64,000 bases of DNA, taken from contig KN817616.1 in assembly GCA_000827495.1 (NCBI GenBank), positions 50,699 through 114,698 on the forward strand. The letters run 5' to 3'. Under the pieces are notes generated by a model, which was not told the origin of the DNA, searched no databases, and worked only from the letters and a program-made list of their open reading frames with translations. The position numbers and the translations under genes are program-made. This DNA is from Hypholoma sublateritium FD-334 SS-4 (Eukaryota; Basidiomycota; Agaricomycetes; Agaricales; Strophariaceae). Positions within the stretch are counted from its first letter, which is position 1; each line of letters starts with the position of its first letter. Of this stretch, positions 1-11,183 are shown piece after piece.

Positions 1-265
1 TTCAAGCTTTCCAGTCTGTTGGAATGGGGGACAAGGGAGTTAGTGAGTGATTGTGGTATATGAATCTTCTGTAGATGAATCGCACTACCTTGCCATTCCT
101 GTGTAGCTTTCCTCCGAGATACGGCCATTTCTTGACAAGTGTGTTAGCAGTTACCCTGGTTTTTTCGATGTCAATTCGGGCATCGATCACAAAGCCCTGC
201 GTTGTCACATTGGTATCTACACCCAACAAGGTGTCTAGCGCGGAGAGGGGAATAACTTGAGTCAT
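1..265 (-). CDS. Acyltransferase, transferase (HXXXD/BAHD-like) family, N-terminal part cut by the window edge
   Basis: Seen: an ATG at 263-265 opens about 59 codons. An intron follows at 16-88 (GTAGTG...ACAG), and five codons of the next exon run off the left end. The start LSALDTLLGVDTN and the later KKWPYLGGKLHRNGKTGKLE match the N-terminus of fungal transferase-family enzymes, which include trichothecene 3-O-acetyltransferase-like proteins that move an acyl group from CoA to an alcohol or amine. The catalytic HXXXD and DFGWG motifs would lie outside the window, so activity cannot be judged. Its 5' end faces the end of the SDR gene 303 bp away; both lie on the minus strand. The family call is fairly safe; the substrate is unknown. 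Confidence 0.65.
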
Positions 266-568
266 TTTCTGGGAAGGTAACTCTTGGGCCTTGGAATATA
301 TGAGCAGACACTTTCGAAACGGCCGTCGAAAGATCGCAAAGCACTCCGCTGGAGTCGAGTAGGGAATTGCTAACCGGCAGTGAGGCTAATTTTAAACTGA
401 AGGGCATTGGTGCATAGCCTCCGTATGGCACCGAACCGGGGACATAAATCTGATCCGTTACCGTTGGATGAGGCTCGTCAAAGGATATTATATTCCATAC
501 AATGTGAACGCCCAACCAATGAGGGCGTATCCAAACTACTCAGGCAGATGCAGTAATTACACGTTTGA

Positions 569-1887
569 CTAATCAAAAATTACACCGCCGTCACAAACAA
601 TCTATAGATGAAGACGTTTAGTAACATTAATGAGAGAGAGCGCCCATGAGCGGATGAAACATACACTTTGCCCTGTTGAGATGGGATGGGTTAAGTACAT
701 GTGACTGGATCCAGAAGCAAACCAGAACACATACCTGTGATGAAATGTGCCCCCGGAGAAGCAATGTACGATACGAGGCTTGCTACGTCCGAAGGTTCTC
801 CATGATATCCGACCACTGCGGCGCTGTCAAACTATCAAACACAAAAAGCGATGGACTCCAATTCAACACCAAATGAAGCTGGAGAGGTTTCAAAGCTTAC
901 CTGCTTCTTGATTGCTTCTGGGTCTGCACCAGTCTTCTCAGCAATGATGGGAATCATATTGTGCACTGCGGTCATTTGCTGAGTTAAAGTGTTGAAGTTA
1001 ACGTTCGGGGAGAGGATACGGACTCATTGGCGTGTCGATGTTTCCCGGGCAGTATGCATTGACTGTGATACGATATTTACCAAATTCAGCAGCTGAATGA
1101 GCAGATAGAAGAAAGTATCAGCGAATGGTGATGCTCATGTCAAAGGTGATCAATCTTACCAGCCGATTGGGTCATTGCGCGAACAGCAAACTTGGTCGCG
1201 GAATATGCAGCGTAGGCGGGAAACGCTGTGTCTAGATCAGATGGGATGCCTGGTAAGATGTTCTGGAGCATACCTTTCTTTCCCGCCATTGAGCATGCTC
1301 CTATAATGGGCCTGGTTAAATCTCGTGTCGAAAAGCATATGGAAGATTACTTACCGATGATTCTGCCTCCTCGCCCTTGCGCGATCATCTGCCTTGCTGC
1401 GGCTTGGTAGCACAGCATAACACCACGAGTATTGATGCTGAATATTCTATCCCATTCGGCGACGGTGGCTGGTGTTTACGTATCTTAGCCGAATGCATGG
1501 GAGAAAAGAGACAATCGCACTTTCAAGGAAAGGTTTGAAGATACAAATGCCAGCGTTAGCGACCATCTACGCGGAGAAAAGGGATTCAAACAGATATATA
1601 TGTAAGAGATAGTGGTAAAAACGTACAACATCAAGGCCCCCCAGAGTTTCGACCACGGTGTCAACCATAAGCTTGACTTGATCTTCTTGAGAGACATCGG
1701 CAGTAACGACAAGCGCCTTACGGCCTTTGCTCTCTATTTCCGCCTTCAAGGTTTCGAGGTTCTCTCTGTTTGAAGGAATGTCGTTGACTGCCACATCGTA
1801 CCCATCATCTGCGAGGCGTAGTGCGATTGCGCGACCAATACCCTGGCCAGAACCGGTAACCAAAGATACACCTTGACTGGAAGACAT
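569..1887 (-). CDS. Classical short-chain dehydrogenase/reductase, diacetyl/acetoin reductase-like
   Basis: NAD(P)-dependent oxidoreductase of the classical SDR family, probably cytosolic. The ATG at 1885-1887 opens the Rossmann motif TGSGQGIGRAIAL. Joining about eight short exons gives the remaining family marks: VANAGI (NAG motif), NTRGVM, the catalytic serine region IIGACSMAGKKG, and YAAYSATKFAVRAM with the catalytic Tyr-x-x-x-Lys. The end GQSIVCDGGVIFD stops at 569-571. The last intron (GTATGT...TATAG) splits the GQS codon run. Introns are 45-70 nt. The nearest relatives I recognise are basidiomycete diacetyl or acetoin reductases (butanediol-dehydrogenase-like), but the substrate is inferred only from overall resemblance. 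It lies between the acyltransferase and the MDR gene, all on the minus strand. Confidence 0.85.
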
Positions 1888-3965
1888 GACGAGCGTTCGA
1901 AGCGGGTTCAGGTAAGAGAGGAAGGAAAGTCAGTTTGTAGATACTACATTGCAGTGAGTAAACTGCACCGAATATATACAATGAGTGGTCGCGAATGTTG
2001 TAAACGACCTGCGGCCGTTCACAGGCGCTTCACCAGCGGAATCGTAAGCACCGAGAAGCGGTGAAAACGGAGTCAAAACAAGTGATTACTCAAGGTATTC
2101 TCACAGAATTGATGGATCGTCCACGGCAATTCGGCGACTGGTTCGGCAGGATACGGCATCCGCTCGGTAACTTTGGATTGCAATTTTACCGTGACAGTGC
2201 TGCTGTGAGTTCGCTACAAGTTCGCTAAGCCACAACCTTGCCACAACATTCACACTGCGGTGACTTGAGTGCGCAATTGCAGAATTTATCAGGGCGTCAT
2301 GCGAGCACAGATCGTCTTGAATAGGATATATCTACGTTTTATCTGAGTCAATGTTCCCTATAGACTCGATATACTGATTTTGGCAGGATATTTTTAGCAT
2401 CCTATGTCATCGATTCATCCATCATGAGGCAAGATATCTAGTAATACCACATCGAAAGTATCCAGGTGCTTTGTCGGATCTTCTGCGTGCGCAGACTTTG
2501 TTTATAATACAACCAAATACTTATATTGACTGCCTACACCTGGTAGGTGTTGCTTAAGCGCCCAGATTGTTCGCGGTCCTTGCGCGGTCCACACTGCTCG
2601 GGCTATACGCTGAGCTATATTATACTACGAGTTGGTAACGAGGTATAGCTCTTACCTCCCTCTGTACGCTGATAGTCACCTAGATATTGCATCGAGATGA
2701 TTATGTGAAGAAAAGAGATATATTATCGCACCGCTTATGCATTAGACACTGGTTTAGCATGAAATTAAGTACCTTAAAATCTGCATCTAACTCAGGCTGG
2801 TCTGCGACTGCGAGCATATATGACACTCAACCGCATGTTGGCAGAAAATTCACCCTATACATTCTTTGAGGGACGAGGGCCTAGAGGGCACTCCTGATTG
2901 AGCTTATCAGACCTCCTGAGGATAGTGCGGTCACAAAGCCTTCGATAATCTACTCACCATTGACCGTCACTACCTGCAGAGATGTGTCAAGACATTGTCC
3001 GCATTCTACAGTTATGTACAATTCTCGCGTAATTGGCCTTGATTGTCGGTATCGTTCCTTTGATCACGATCTGCATCCCAGTACATACACTCTATCCACG
3101 CTTAATCCACGCTATCCTCCACCTTCTATTATCATGTTATCAATCTTTTCCGAAAGGGTACGAGCAGCAGAATAACGAGCCATCGATGATTACTTGAGAT
3201 TACAGAGTACCTGGCGTCTCTCCATGGATATCTTTCTTCTTTTCTGGCCAGCCACTCGTCCATTGTATTTTTCCCCTTTAGCATACTTCAATATCGCTCG
3301 TTGTCATTGATGAAACGTCGATCAAACGCTCCGCAATCATGTGGAATACGCCATCCGAGTAGTACTTGTTCGCGATGATACCGGTGTAATTAAGCAATGC
3401 CACATTTTATTTTGTGCAGCAGTGTAAGTAATCGCCTTAAGTCTTATTTGGTTACCGAAAAAACCAGTGTACATATCCCGTACACAATTATACTTATAGA
3501 CGGTTTGGGCGCTGTGGAGTTTTTCTGTTATCGTCATTTTGATACTTGTATTCCTCGTGGAGTAGAAACACACCGGTCTATCGTAAATCAGAGCTGACAG
3601 CTCAGTGTTGGAATACCAGATAACATCAAGCTTGGAGTATGTAAAGCACATTTTAATTGAATACAAGATCTGCCTCGCTTCGCTGCGGCAAAGATTAGAT
3701 AAATCCAAGCACTGCCGGAGCAGGTCTTCATTTGGCTGTCATAATATATATTCAGTTGAAGGAAAAATCTGGAATGAGGAAAGCTTGGGCCCTCGCGCTC
3801 AAAAAGGAGGGAAATATCACCGACAAACAAAAGCGTGTCATAATTATAAGTATATGAGTGATATTCGTGAACTCTTATTTGTTCTCTGAGAAGACCGATC
3901 TAGTGGTAAGAACGACAGTGGCAAGTTGACATCCCACCCTCAGCCGCGAGTCCAACGTTCAACAG
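1888..3965. other. Intergenic, no supported gene
   Basis: This holds the presumed promoter of the SDR gene (from 1888 upward) and the 3' flank of the MDR gene. Open frames here are short, AT-rich and lack family motifs or convincing intron joins. I see nothing else. Confidence 0.5.
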
Positions 3966-5746
3966 TTACTGGTCGTCTTTGAAAAGGCGAATGACGACCT
4001 TTCCAACGTGCCCCTGTTTTGCAACATACTCATATGCTTCTTGTGTTTGTTCGAAATCGAAGATCTTGTCGATCACTGGGTGAACATTGCTCGCAGCCAA
4101 GTGGCGGTTTAGCGCCTCGAATCTACAGAATATGTTAATCAGAAATGTCGATCGCGGTCCGTCAAGCTTGACAACTGACTGTGTGCGTGATCCCACCTGG
4201 ACCCCGTGTAGATTAAGCGCTTTCTGGATAATGGGCATCACCATCATGCGGACATCAGCGAGCTGTGGCAGTGTACGTGATTGCGACATGAGTTCGAATT
4301 CTAACGAAAGCAAGCGTGAAAATTGCGTACCCCGGCTTGCGCGCCGACGACGTGGAGGTATCCACCGTACTTCAGCGCCTCGAGGGATTTCATCCAAGTT
4401 GCTGGGCCGCCGATCTCCACGACGTGATCCACCCCTTCGCCATTTGTCTACAAATTGAGCAGTGTGAAACCGAAGTCCATATTTTTAGTTTCAAATGAAC
4501 GTGAAAACTTACCAACTTGATCACCTCCTTTTCCCAGTCAGGGAATTTCTTGTAGTTTATGGTATGGGCCGCACCGAGCGCACGAGAAATCTTTAGCTTT
4601 TCGTCCGAAGACGAAGTGGCGATTATGGTGGCGCCTGCCGCATGGGCTATTTGGATGGCGAAGCTGTCGGAGGGAGGCCCAGGTCAGTTCAGCAGTACAA
4701 GAAAAATGAATAATTATACCGTTGAGGTGCTCTCAACGACAGTAATTGTGGGCCCGGATGGGAAGGATAATGGACATACATCGATACACCGCCAGTACCC
4801 TGGACGAGAATTGTGTCCCCGGCTTTGAGAGGCTGGCCGCTGCCTGTCAGTGCGTTATAGGCTGTTAAAGCAGCGCATCTAAGAGGACATGATAAAAGTC
4901 AATTAGCTGACACAGAAGTGGTTGGAACAATTGTACGCCGGAACGGAATCCGTCGAGTTGAACGTAAAGTCAATGACACGCAGGGGAATGAGAACACGGA
5001 CAACGTCGGGCAGAAACGAAGAAAGCTCTTACGGGAGCGTGGAAGCCTCTTCATAGGAAAGATAGTCGGGGATACGGACAAGGGACTGAATTAGATGTAT
5101 GGTGGTTCGTCAGTAAAAGTTGAATACGATGAAAAATCGGCGGCATGAATTATGCGTTATCTGCCTTCTTTCGCAAAATTCTCCCCTCCGCGCTTCCAAC
5201 TTGCTTATGAATTGAATAAAAGACTTACATGTTCAGGAAATACTCTGTATTCACCCAATACACCATCAATCTCCCCGCTCAGTCCTGTCGCCTTAGTGGC
5301 CTCCGTCGGGGGGCCGTATACGTGGTCCAATGCAAAGTTGGGTGAGACGCGATCTCCAGGCTTGAACTTTGAAGTGGCTGAACCTGTCAACACAATCTTC
5401 GCAGCACAATCGGAGCCTGGGATGACGGAGGGCTTTCCCGGAAGCGGGGAACCACCTCTGGCTATCACAAGATCCCTGAACTAGAAAAATATTTCCTAGT
5501 GTAAATGTCGAAGAAAACTATTTGCACGGCGACGTACATTCAAGCTAACAGCATAGACTTTCACCAAGACCTCACCCTCTTTAGGAAGAGGAACAGGTGC
5601 GGTTTCAAGTGTAAGATCATGAAATCCGGTTGTCTAGCAAGGTGTGTAAGATGTCCTTCGCATTGAAAACACTGGTTGACAAGAATTACTTTGTGAAGGT
5701 GGTATTCGCGCGTAGTTTTCGGTATGTCGAAGGAAGAAGACGTCAT
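3966..5746 (-). CDS. Zinc-free medium-chain dehydrogenase/reductase (quinone oxidoreductase/alcohol dehydrogenase-like)
   Basis: NAD(P)H-dependent MDR-superfamily enzyme. The ATG at 5744-5746 starts MTSSSFDIPKTTREYHLHK. Further exons read TTGFHDLTLETAPVPLP, KEGEVLVKVYAVSLN, FRDLVIARGGSPLPGKPSV and IPGSDCAAKIVLTG. The GroES-like domain is followed by CAALTAYNAL, the nucleotide-binding loop ILVQGTGGVSM, then GEGVDHVVEIGG and KYGGYLHVVGAQAGV. The protein ends GHVGKVVIRLFKDDQ at 3966. At least seven introns of normal size are needed. Where zinc alcohol dehydrogenases carry Gly-His-Glu there is Gly-Ser-Asp-Cys, so catalytic zinc is unlikely and a quinone/enoyl-reductase-like mechanism fits better. 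Substrate unknown. It is divergent from the second SDR across 600 bp. Confidence 0.82.
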
Positions 5747-6346
5747 TATTCCACGATAGACTATTGGCAGACGACCTTGAAGAAAGCCGGCAAGAGAGAA
5801 AAACAAAAGAGCCCCCAAGGATATGATCAGCTCCAGTGTTTAAGGCTAAAAGTACAATTGATTGACCGCTGTGCGTAAGAACCGAGTACAAGCTTCTATA
5901 CAAAAACAGTCAACAAAAGACATATGTCGTCATAGATGCGGGCCGAACCTTTTCAGTCTGAACGTTGAACTTAGGTTGAGCGTTAACTTGAACATTGAAT
6001 GTTGGCCGCTGGATGGATGGCTCAGTGAGTCGGGCCCGGGGGCCGGTCATGCTGAGTAACGCCGATCTAAAAGCTCTAAAAGATCCGGTATTATCAACGG
6101 CCGGAATGGGTCAACGCACGCCAGTTGTAATGGTCCCAAAACACCCCCGAAATGTACATGTTGGGTCCACAATCGAGGGCAATGTTACTCAGCCATTCGG
6201 GAACATGGAGGAAGGAAGGAAGAATGGAAGATCGAGCAATCAAAGAACCACGCTTTACATCTTTAAAGAGGCCCCCTCGATTGAGAGCTCGTTCCCCAAC
6301 ACACTCTTCAGCACAACTTCAATAACTCACTCACCCACCACACACA
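5747..6346. promoter_or_regulatory. Shared upstream region of the divergent MDR and SDR genes
   Basis: A 600-bp gap lies between two start codons pointing away from each other (5746 minus, 6347 plus). A C/T-rich, AC-rich leader (about 6300-6346) precedes the plus-strand ATG, as is common in basidiomycetes. No TATA box or binding site is clear enough to name. Co-regulation is only an inference from the arrangement. Confidence 0.35.
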
Positions 6347-7315
6347 ATGGCACCTAAAGTCTGGCTCGGTGAGAAATGCAGCGTTCTAAGTTATCAGCGA
6401 TGTAATTACTGACGCTTCGATAACAGTCACCGGAACATCCGTCGGTCTCGGACGTGCAGCTATCCTCCATCTCCTCGAAAAAGGAGACAAGGTTATTGCC
6501 ACCTTGCGCAAGCCTGAGGCACTCGCAGACGTCGCGGCCAAATACCCTGCCGATCAGCTCCTCGTCGTGAAACTTGATGTCACCTCCGCCGCTGATATCC
6601 AGGCTGCGTTCGCCAAGGGAATCGAGCACTTTGGTCGCATCGACGTCGTGTACAACAATGCTGGTTACGGATCTCTCGCAGAGGTTGAGGGAACCCCCGA
6701 TTCCGTTGCCCGGGGTGTATTTGAAGTCAACTTTTGGGGATCAGCCAACGTCTCGCGCGAGGCAATCCGCGTTTTCCGCGATGTGAACAAGCCCGCGGGC
6801 GGGCGTTTGATCCAGGCATCCAGTATGGCTGGCGCTCAGGCCATGCCGGGCATCGGATACTACAGTGCCAGGTTAGTGAATCGATCACGCGCCAGACTTC
6901 TGATCTGACGAATTTCTTCAGCAAGTACGCGATTGAGGGCCTCACGGAGGCGCTCTCGAAGGAGCTGCACCCCTCGTGGAACATCAAAGTGACGATCATC
7001 GAGTTCGGTGGCTTCGCCACCCGCGGGACCGACACCGAGTCTCTCGTCATCGTCCCCGAGCACCCGGCTTACAAGGCGCCCGACAGCGTTACTCAGTTCG
7101 TGCGCGGATTCCTCGCAGGTCCTGACGTCACGAAGAACGCCGGCGACGCGGCCAAGGCTGCCCGTGAGGTTCGCAACATCGCCTATGACGACACCGTTGG
7201 CCTGCGCGTGCCCCTCGGCCTCGACTCTATTGGCATTGTCACTTCGCAGGTCGCGGCGATCCAAAAGGATGTGGAAGCTGCTGGAAAGTGGAGCGGCGAT
7301 TTGAAGCAGGATTAG
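6347..7315 (+). CDS. Short-chain dehydrogenase/reductase
   Basis: Classical SDR of about 286 residues. Exons are 6347-6368, 6427-6871 and 6922-7315, with introns GTGAGA...ACAG and GTTAGT...TCAG; the joined frame is open to TAG at 7313-7315. Motifs: WLVTGTSVGLGRAAILHLL (TGxxxGxG cofactor loop), KLDVTSAADI, VVYNNAGYGSL (NAG), RLIQASSMAG (catalytic serine) and YYSASKYAIEGLTEAL (Tyr-x-x-x-Lys). The length is usual for the family. The C-terminal half resembles the SDRs annotated in fungi as generic short-chain oxidoreductases; no substrate can be named. It is divergent from the MDR gene and convergent with the P450 downstream. Confidence 0.9.
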
Positions 7316-8247
7316 ATACCATTAAGCACTGTGCGATGTTCATACCACAAATAAATAAGCATACCATCACGCGTCTTCATCCAAACATTTGCTCGTAGTG
7401 AAGTACATATGTGGATATTTTTTGGCCAGAGATGTTTCTCGAAGCCTGAAATGAACCATAACTGCAGTAACTAACAAGAATTTGGTATGCGATCGATGTC
7501 TGATATTACGCGATAGTACTATGTAGCAGCTATGTCCATCGATAGTGTTGCGATAGTGGTTCGAACTTCGGACAACTTCTTCGTGTGAGACTGCCTTCTC
7601 GGTGCAATTTGAATCTTGGTAGCAAGCCTATGAAAAGATCATATCGATCGAGCTATTTCTACTGACGCGTAGGTCGTATACAGAAACTGCGTGTCATGTA
7701 AGAAAGTCCCATTGATTGGATCTATAATTCTCGATTCGGAAGCGGAAGAAATCTATAAATACTATTAGTATTACTAGCAGGAGTGTTCTATTTATATACC
7801 TTTCCCGAGACGTTATCGATTTGTTCGTCACTCTACAGAGCTGCATAAATAACTTAGGAAAAAATCGACCAAGAGTAGCAAGAACTATTAAATATTTGGG
7901 CATGAAAATCACCGGCGACTCGGACATCTACGAATACCTCATTTTTCCACATTACCTTTCATAGTTTTCTTGCCAACTTCGATTCAAACGTTGTCCGCGG
8001 TACCAGGAGGCCAGAGTGTGGACCTGTATAGATCATGACTACAGCAAGGATCTTCTCGCTTCATTCTCATTTGCATCAGCTACATCAACGTCGTTCAGTG
8101 CTGAAGGGGTGATAGAGCAAGCCTTGTAAAAAATAACACACGAAGGCAAACATCCTCAAGTCCGACTGGTCTATTATGACGTGATTGGGTAGCACTATAC
8201 ATAAGAAAAATTCTACGTGCAAGTAATTATCCACTTGGCTCAAGAGT
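7316..8247. other. Intergenic between convergent genes, no supported gene
   Basis: About 930 bp between the ends of the SDR (plus) and the P450 (minus). It is AT-rich, and the one longer minus-strand frame has no motif or coding character. It probably holds the two 3' ends; no polyadenylation signal is assigned. Confidence 0.5.
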
Positions 8248-10739
8248 CTAGAGGCTTCTCGCAGTTGAGTTACCAACAAAAGATACCTTCAACGGCATTC
8301 TTGGGCTCAAGTTCGGGTCACCGTCTACATGTGGGCTGCTGATCGCGTCTAAGCGCCAGCTGATCTTCTCCTTGGAGGATTCGAAGACGAAATTCGGGAT
8401 GAGTCGAACGAGCAGGACCTCTGTTAGTGGGTCAGATATAGGATAGGACGCTGAAACGGGGGAGCCACGTACTGATCTCACTGTGAAATAAAGCAGGGCA
8501 AGACATGACAACTGGGTAAGTGACTAAAAAAAACATTAAACGCAAGAAAACTTACAGTAGAGCAAATCGGTAGCCGCTGAGAGAGAAATCAGTCTACTCA
8601 ACGCGACATACAAGGTCTTTTCAAACTCACATGCAAGCACGAGGTCCGCCGAGGAACGTCAAACTAAACAAGAAGGCACTTGAATAACGCGAAGATCCTT
8701 TAATGGGGGCGTAAACGTACACAGAAGACCATACACCGGGCAACCGCGCGTCCTTGTCCGCAACGGGCGTGTCGCTATTAAGCCATCTCTCGGGCTTGAA
8801 CTCTTTGGCATCCGGGCCCCAGACATCCTCACTGCGGTTGGCGGTGGCAATTCCAATGAAAAGGGAAGTGCCCTTCTTGATGAAAATGCTATTAGTCACC
8901 TCGCCATCGTTGAGTCGTACGGGCTTAAGCAGCGGGATGTGCGTGTCCTTGATCGCACTGTGAAGTGAAATGTGAGAAGGGGTGGGTACGTTAGATCATT
9001 ATAAGACGCACACTCTGTCGACGGTGATGAGAGGAGGGAAGCTAGATGACGACGTCGTTCAATCATATCCTCGCTAACAGCCTAAGGACTAGGATTACTT
9101 ACAGTCGTAGCGTCTCCTTAATGATTGCGTCCAGGTAGGGCAAGCTGTTGAGCTCATCTGAAGTGGGCACCGTACCTCCGATTCCAGAATCGATGATCTC
9201 GCGCCTGAGACGTTGTTGAATGGCAGGCTTCTCAGTCAGATTGTGCAAAATGCGCGTGATAGCCCCCGAGGTCTGTGGTACAATATTAAGGGAGCGTTAG
9301 CGTACAAAAGCGAGAAACTTACAGAGTCAAGTCCGGCAAAAGTGATAAGACTACAGCGAAGAATCAGAAAATGATAATAAGATAGAAGTCATTACGACAC
9401 GCACGACATCAGTCCCATAACCTCTTCCTTCGACAGGCGATCCTTCTCGGACGCGCGGGAGTTCGCCTCAACTGATACAATGTGTTAAAAGTGATCGTTA
9501 GTGACCAGGAACGGTACTTACACAACAAAGACATCATGTTCTTCTCATCAGCAGCGCTGCCGTTCTTGAGCTTCTTGGCATGTTCGCCGTGCATCATGTC
9601 CGCAGTGTTTTGTATGGTGTCGATGAGGCCCTTCAGGGCTTGCACAGGCTTAGACGGGAAGATATCAACAAGGAAGCGTTGGAAATTAGGCGTGCCGATC
9701 TTCATCAGATTGGGGAGCAGGGGGAGTCCGACGCGCACTTCGCTGAGAGTAGGCCTTTGAAAGAAGGAGAGAATGTCAGATGACAGATTCAAAATATGTT
9801 AGAAAGAACTGACATTAACGCTTTCGCGGCGTGCCTGAACGGAGCATCAGCCTCGAGGTTTCCGAAGGAGTGGCCAAGGGCGCCTCGGGCGATGAGCTCA
9901 AGTGATGCGGAGGAGATCAGTTTCAGGACATCGAGCACCTCGCTCTGGGATTCGCCGATGCGAGATGAGAACATATCTTGAAGCTCTACGCCGACATCGT
10001 AGAACAGAGGGACCAATCCCGCTAGGTAGCTCGGTGAGAAGATCGGATTGAGGGCCTTTCTTTGCTTTTTATGATGGGAACCTGATGATCCCATGTTGGC
10101 GAAGGAGCATATCACTGAAAGAATCTGAACACACCGGTCACTGCACTAAGTCCTTTTCCAAATAACATCTGGTTCAGTCTAAAAAAACAGGTCAGGGCGG
10201 AAGGGCAGCATGTGCAAAAAGGTTCTGTGCGTACGCAATAGTCTGGCTAGAAATCCGAATTACAACTTTAGCGTTGATATAATATCAGAACATTTTTCAA
10301 ACTTACGGGCGAATATCGAAGATATCTCCGTCGTTCATAACAATGTGGTTCAAGGCGCGCGGATCCGAGACGTAGAGATGCTCCGCCTAGACAAAACGAC
10401 CCAGCTCAGCGACGCTCATTTGCGACGGAGGAGCTGTACATACCCCAAACAATCCATTCACTTTCACGATGCCTCCATATTGCTCCACAAGCTGTTCATG
10501 GAAGTCGAATTTGTGAGGGTCGTAGATCTGCAGCATGTGCCCTATTCACCAGACCGCGATCCTGATCAGCCTCGTACGCATCACGTTCTTTCTTTATTCT
10601 CACCTGTCGCAAACGACTCGTTCGGCGGCCCAGCGAGGTTCTTGAGGTATGACGGCCTTGTCCATTTGCGGATCAGGAGGGTGGCCACCACGGCCGCGGC
10701 GACGACGGCGATGTCGAGTGTGGACAAGGCGAAAGGCAT
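8248..10739 (-). CDS. Cytochrome P450 monooxygenase, basidiomycete microsomal type
   Basis: Heme-thiolate monooxygenase anchored in the ER. The ATG at 10737-10739 starts MPFALSTLDIAVVAAAVVAT, a membrane anchor, followed by basic residues and the Pro-rich hinge NLAGPPNESFATGHM. The C-helix is GSHHKKQRKALNPIFS, the I-helix FAGLDSTSGAI, the K-helix KETLRL (ExxR), the PERF-like region FKPERW, and the heme loop FLGGPRACIGYRFALL with the cysteine codon at 8633-8635. An intron interrupts the heme loop right after the cysteine region. The end is LKVSFVGNSTARSL at 8248. About ten introns are needed. The I-helix has Asp-Ser-Thr where the consensus has Asp-Thr-Thr. Family assignment (CYP5150-like or similar) needs an alignment. 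It ends tail to tail with the SDR. Confidence 0.88.
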
Positions 10740-11183
10740 TGGTGCAGGGAGGGCCCGGATGGGGGAGGAAATCAACCGTCCATTACTGCTCACAAATCGT
10801 TGATGTATGATTTGCGCCGGGCGAGCGGTGTCCAGAAGGCAGTACAAGCGACCGACGGTGTTGTCGACGAGCGGCCGCTGAGCAGAACACAACTCCGGCC
10901 CTGTCGGCCCTAGGCTTGTCTGGACTGTGGTAAAGATGTCAGAATGTCACTATCCTATTCCGGTCGGTACGTGTGAACGCCAAAATCTATCGAGCTGTGG
11001 CCTTTTGTGGCACTGTGTAGTACTCAACTTTTTCGTTCTGTTCTCATTAATATCCAAGATATCCAAGCCCGACGTGTCCAGTGAGAACCGAAAGGAAACC
11101 AGGTTTATTTTGATCATGACCGTCATGACGGTATCTAAATCATTGGGTCATCAAGTAGTGGTGGGGGAATATCCATATCCTGT
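10740..11183. other. Short intergenic spacer between P450 start and SEC31 end
   Basis: 444 bp containing the P450 promoter on the minus strand and the SEC31 3' end. Nothing else is recognised. Confidence 0.5.

Noticed and set aside
171..515. A 114-codon minus-strand frame overlapping the acyltransferase start
   Set aside because: It does not join the transferase frame by any intron and lacks conserved motifs; it is probably a leader-region shadow.
3397..3889. Overlapping plus and minus frames of 66-123 codons
   Set aside because: AT-rich, no signal, no motif and no plausible neighbouring exons.
10210..10803. A 197-codon plus-strand frame opposite the P450 N-terminus
   Set aside because: The minus strand codes the P450 anchor, hinge and following exons here with good introns; the plus frame has no family marks.
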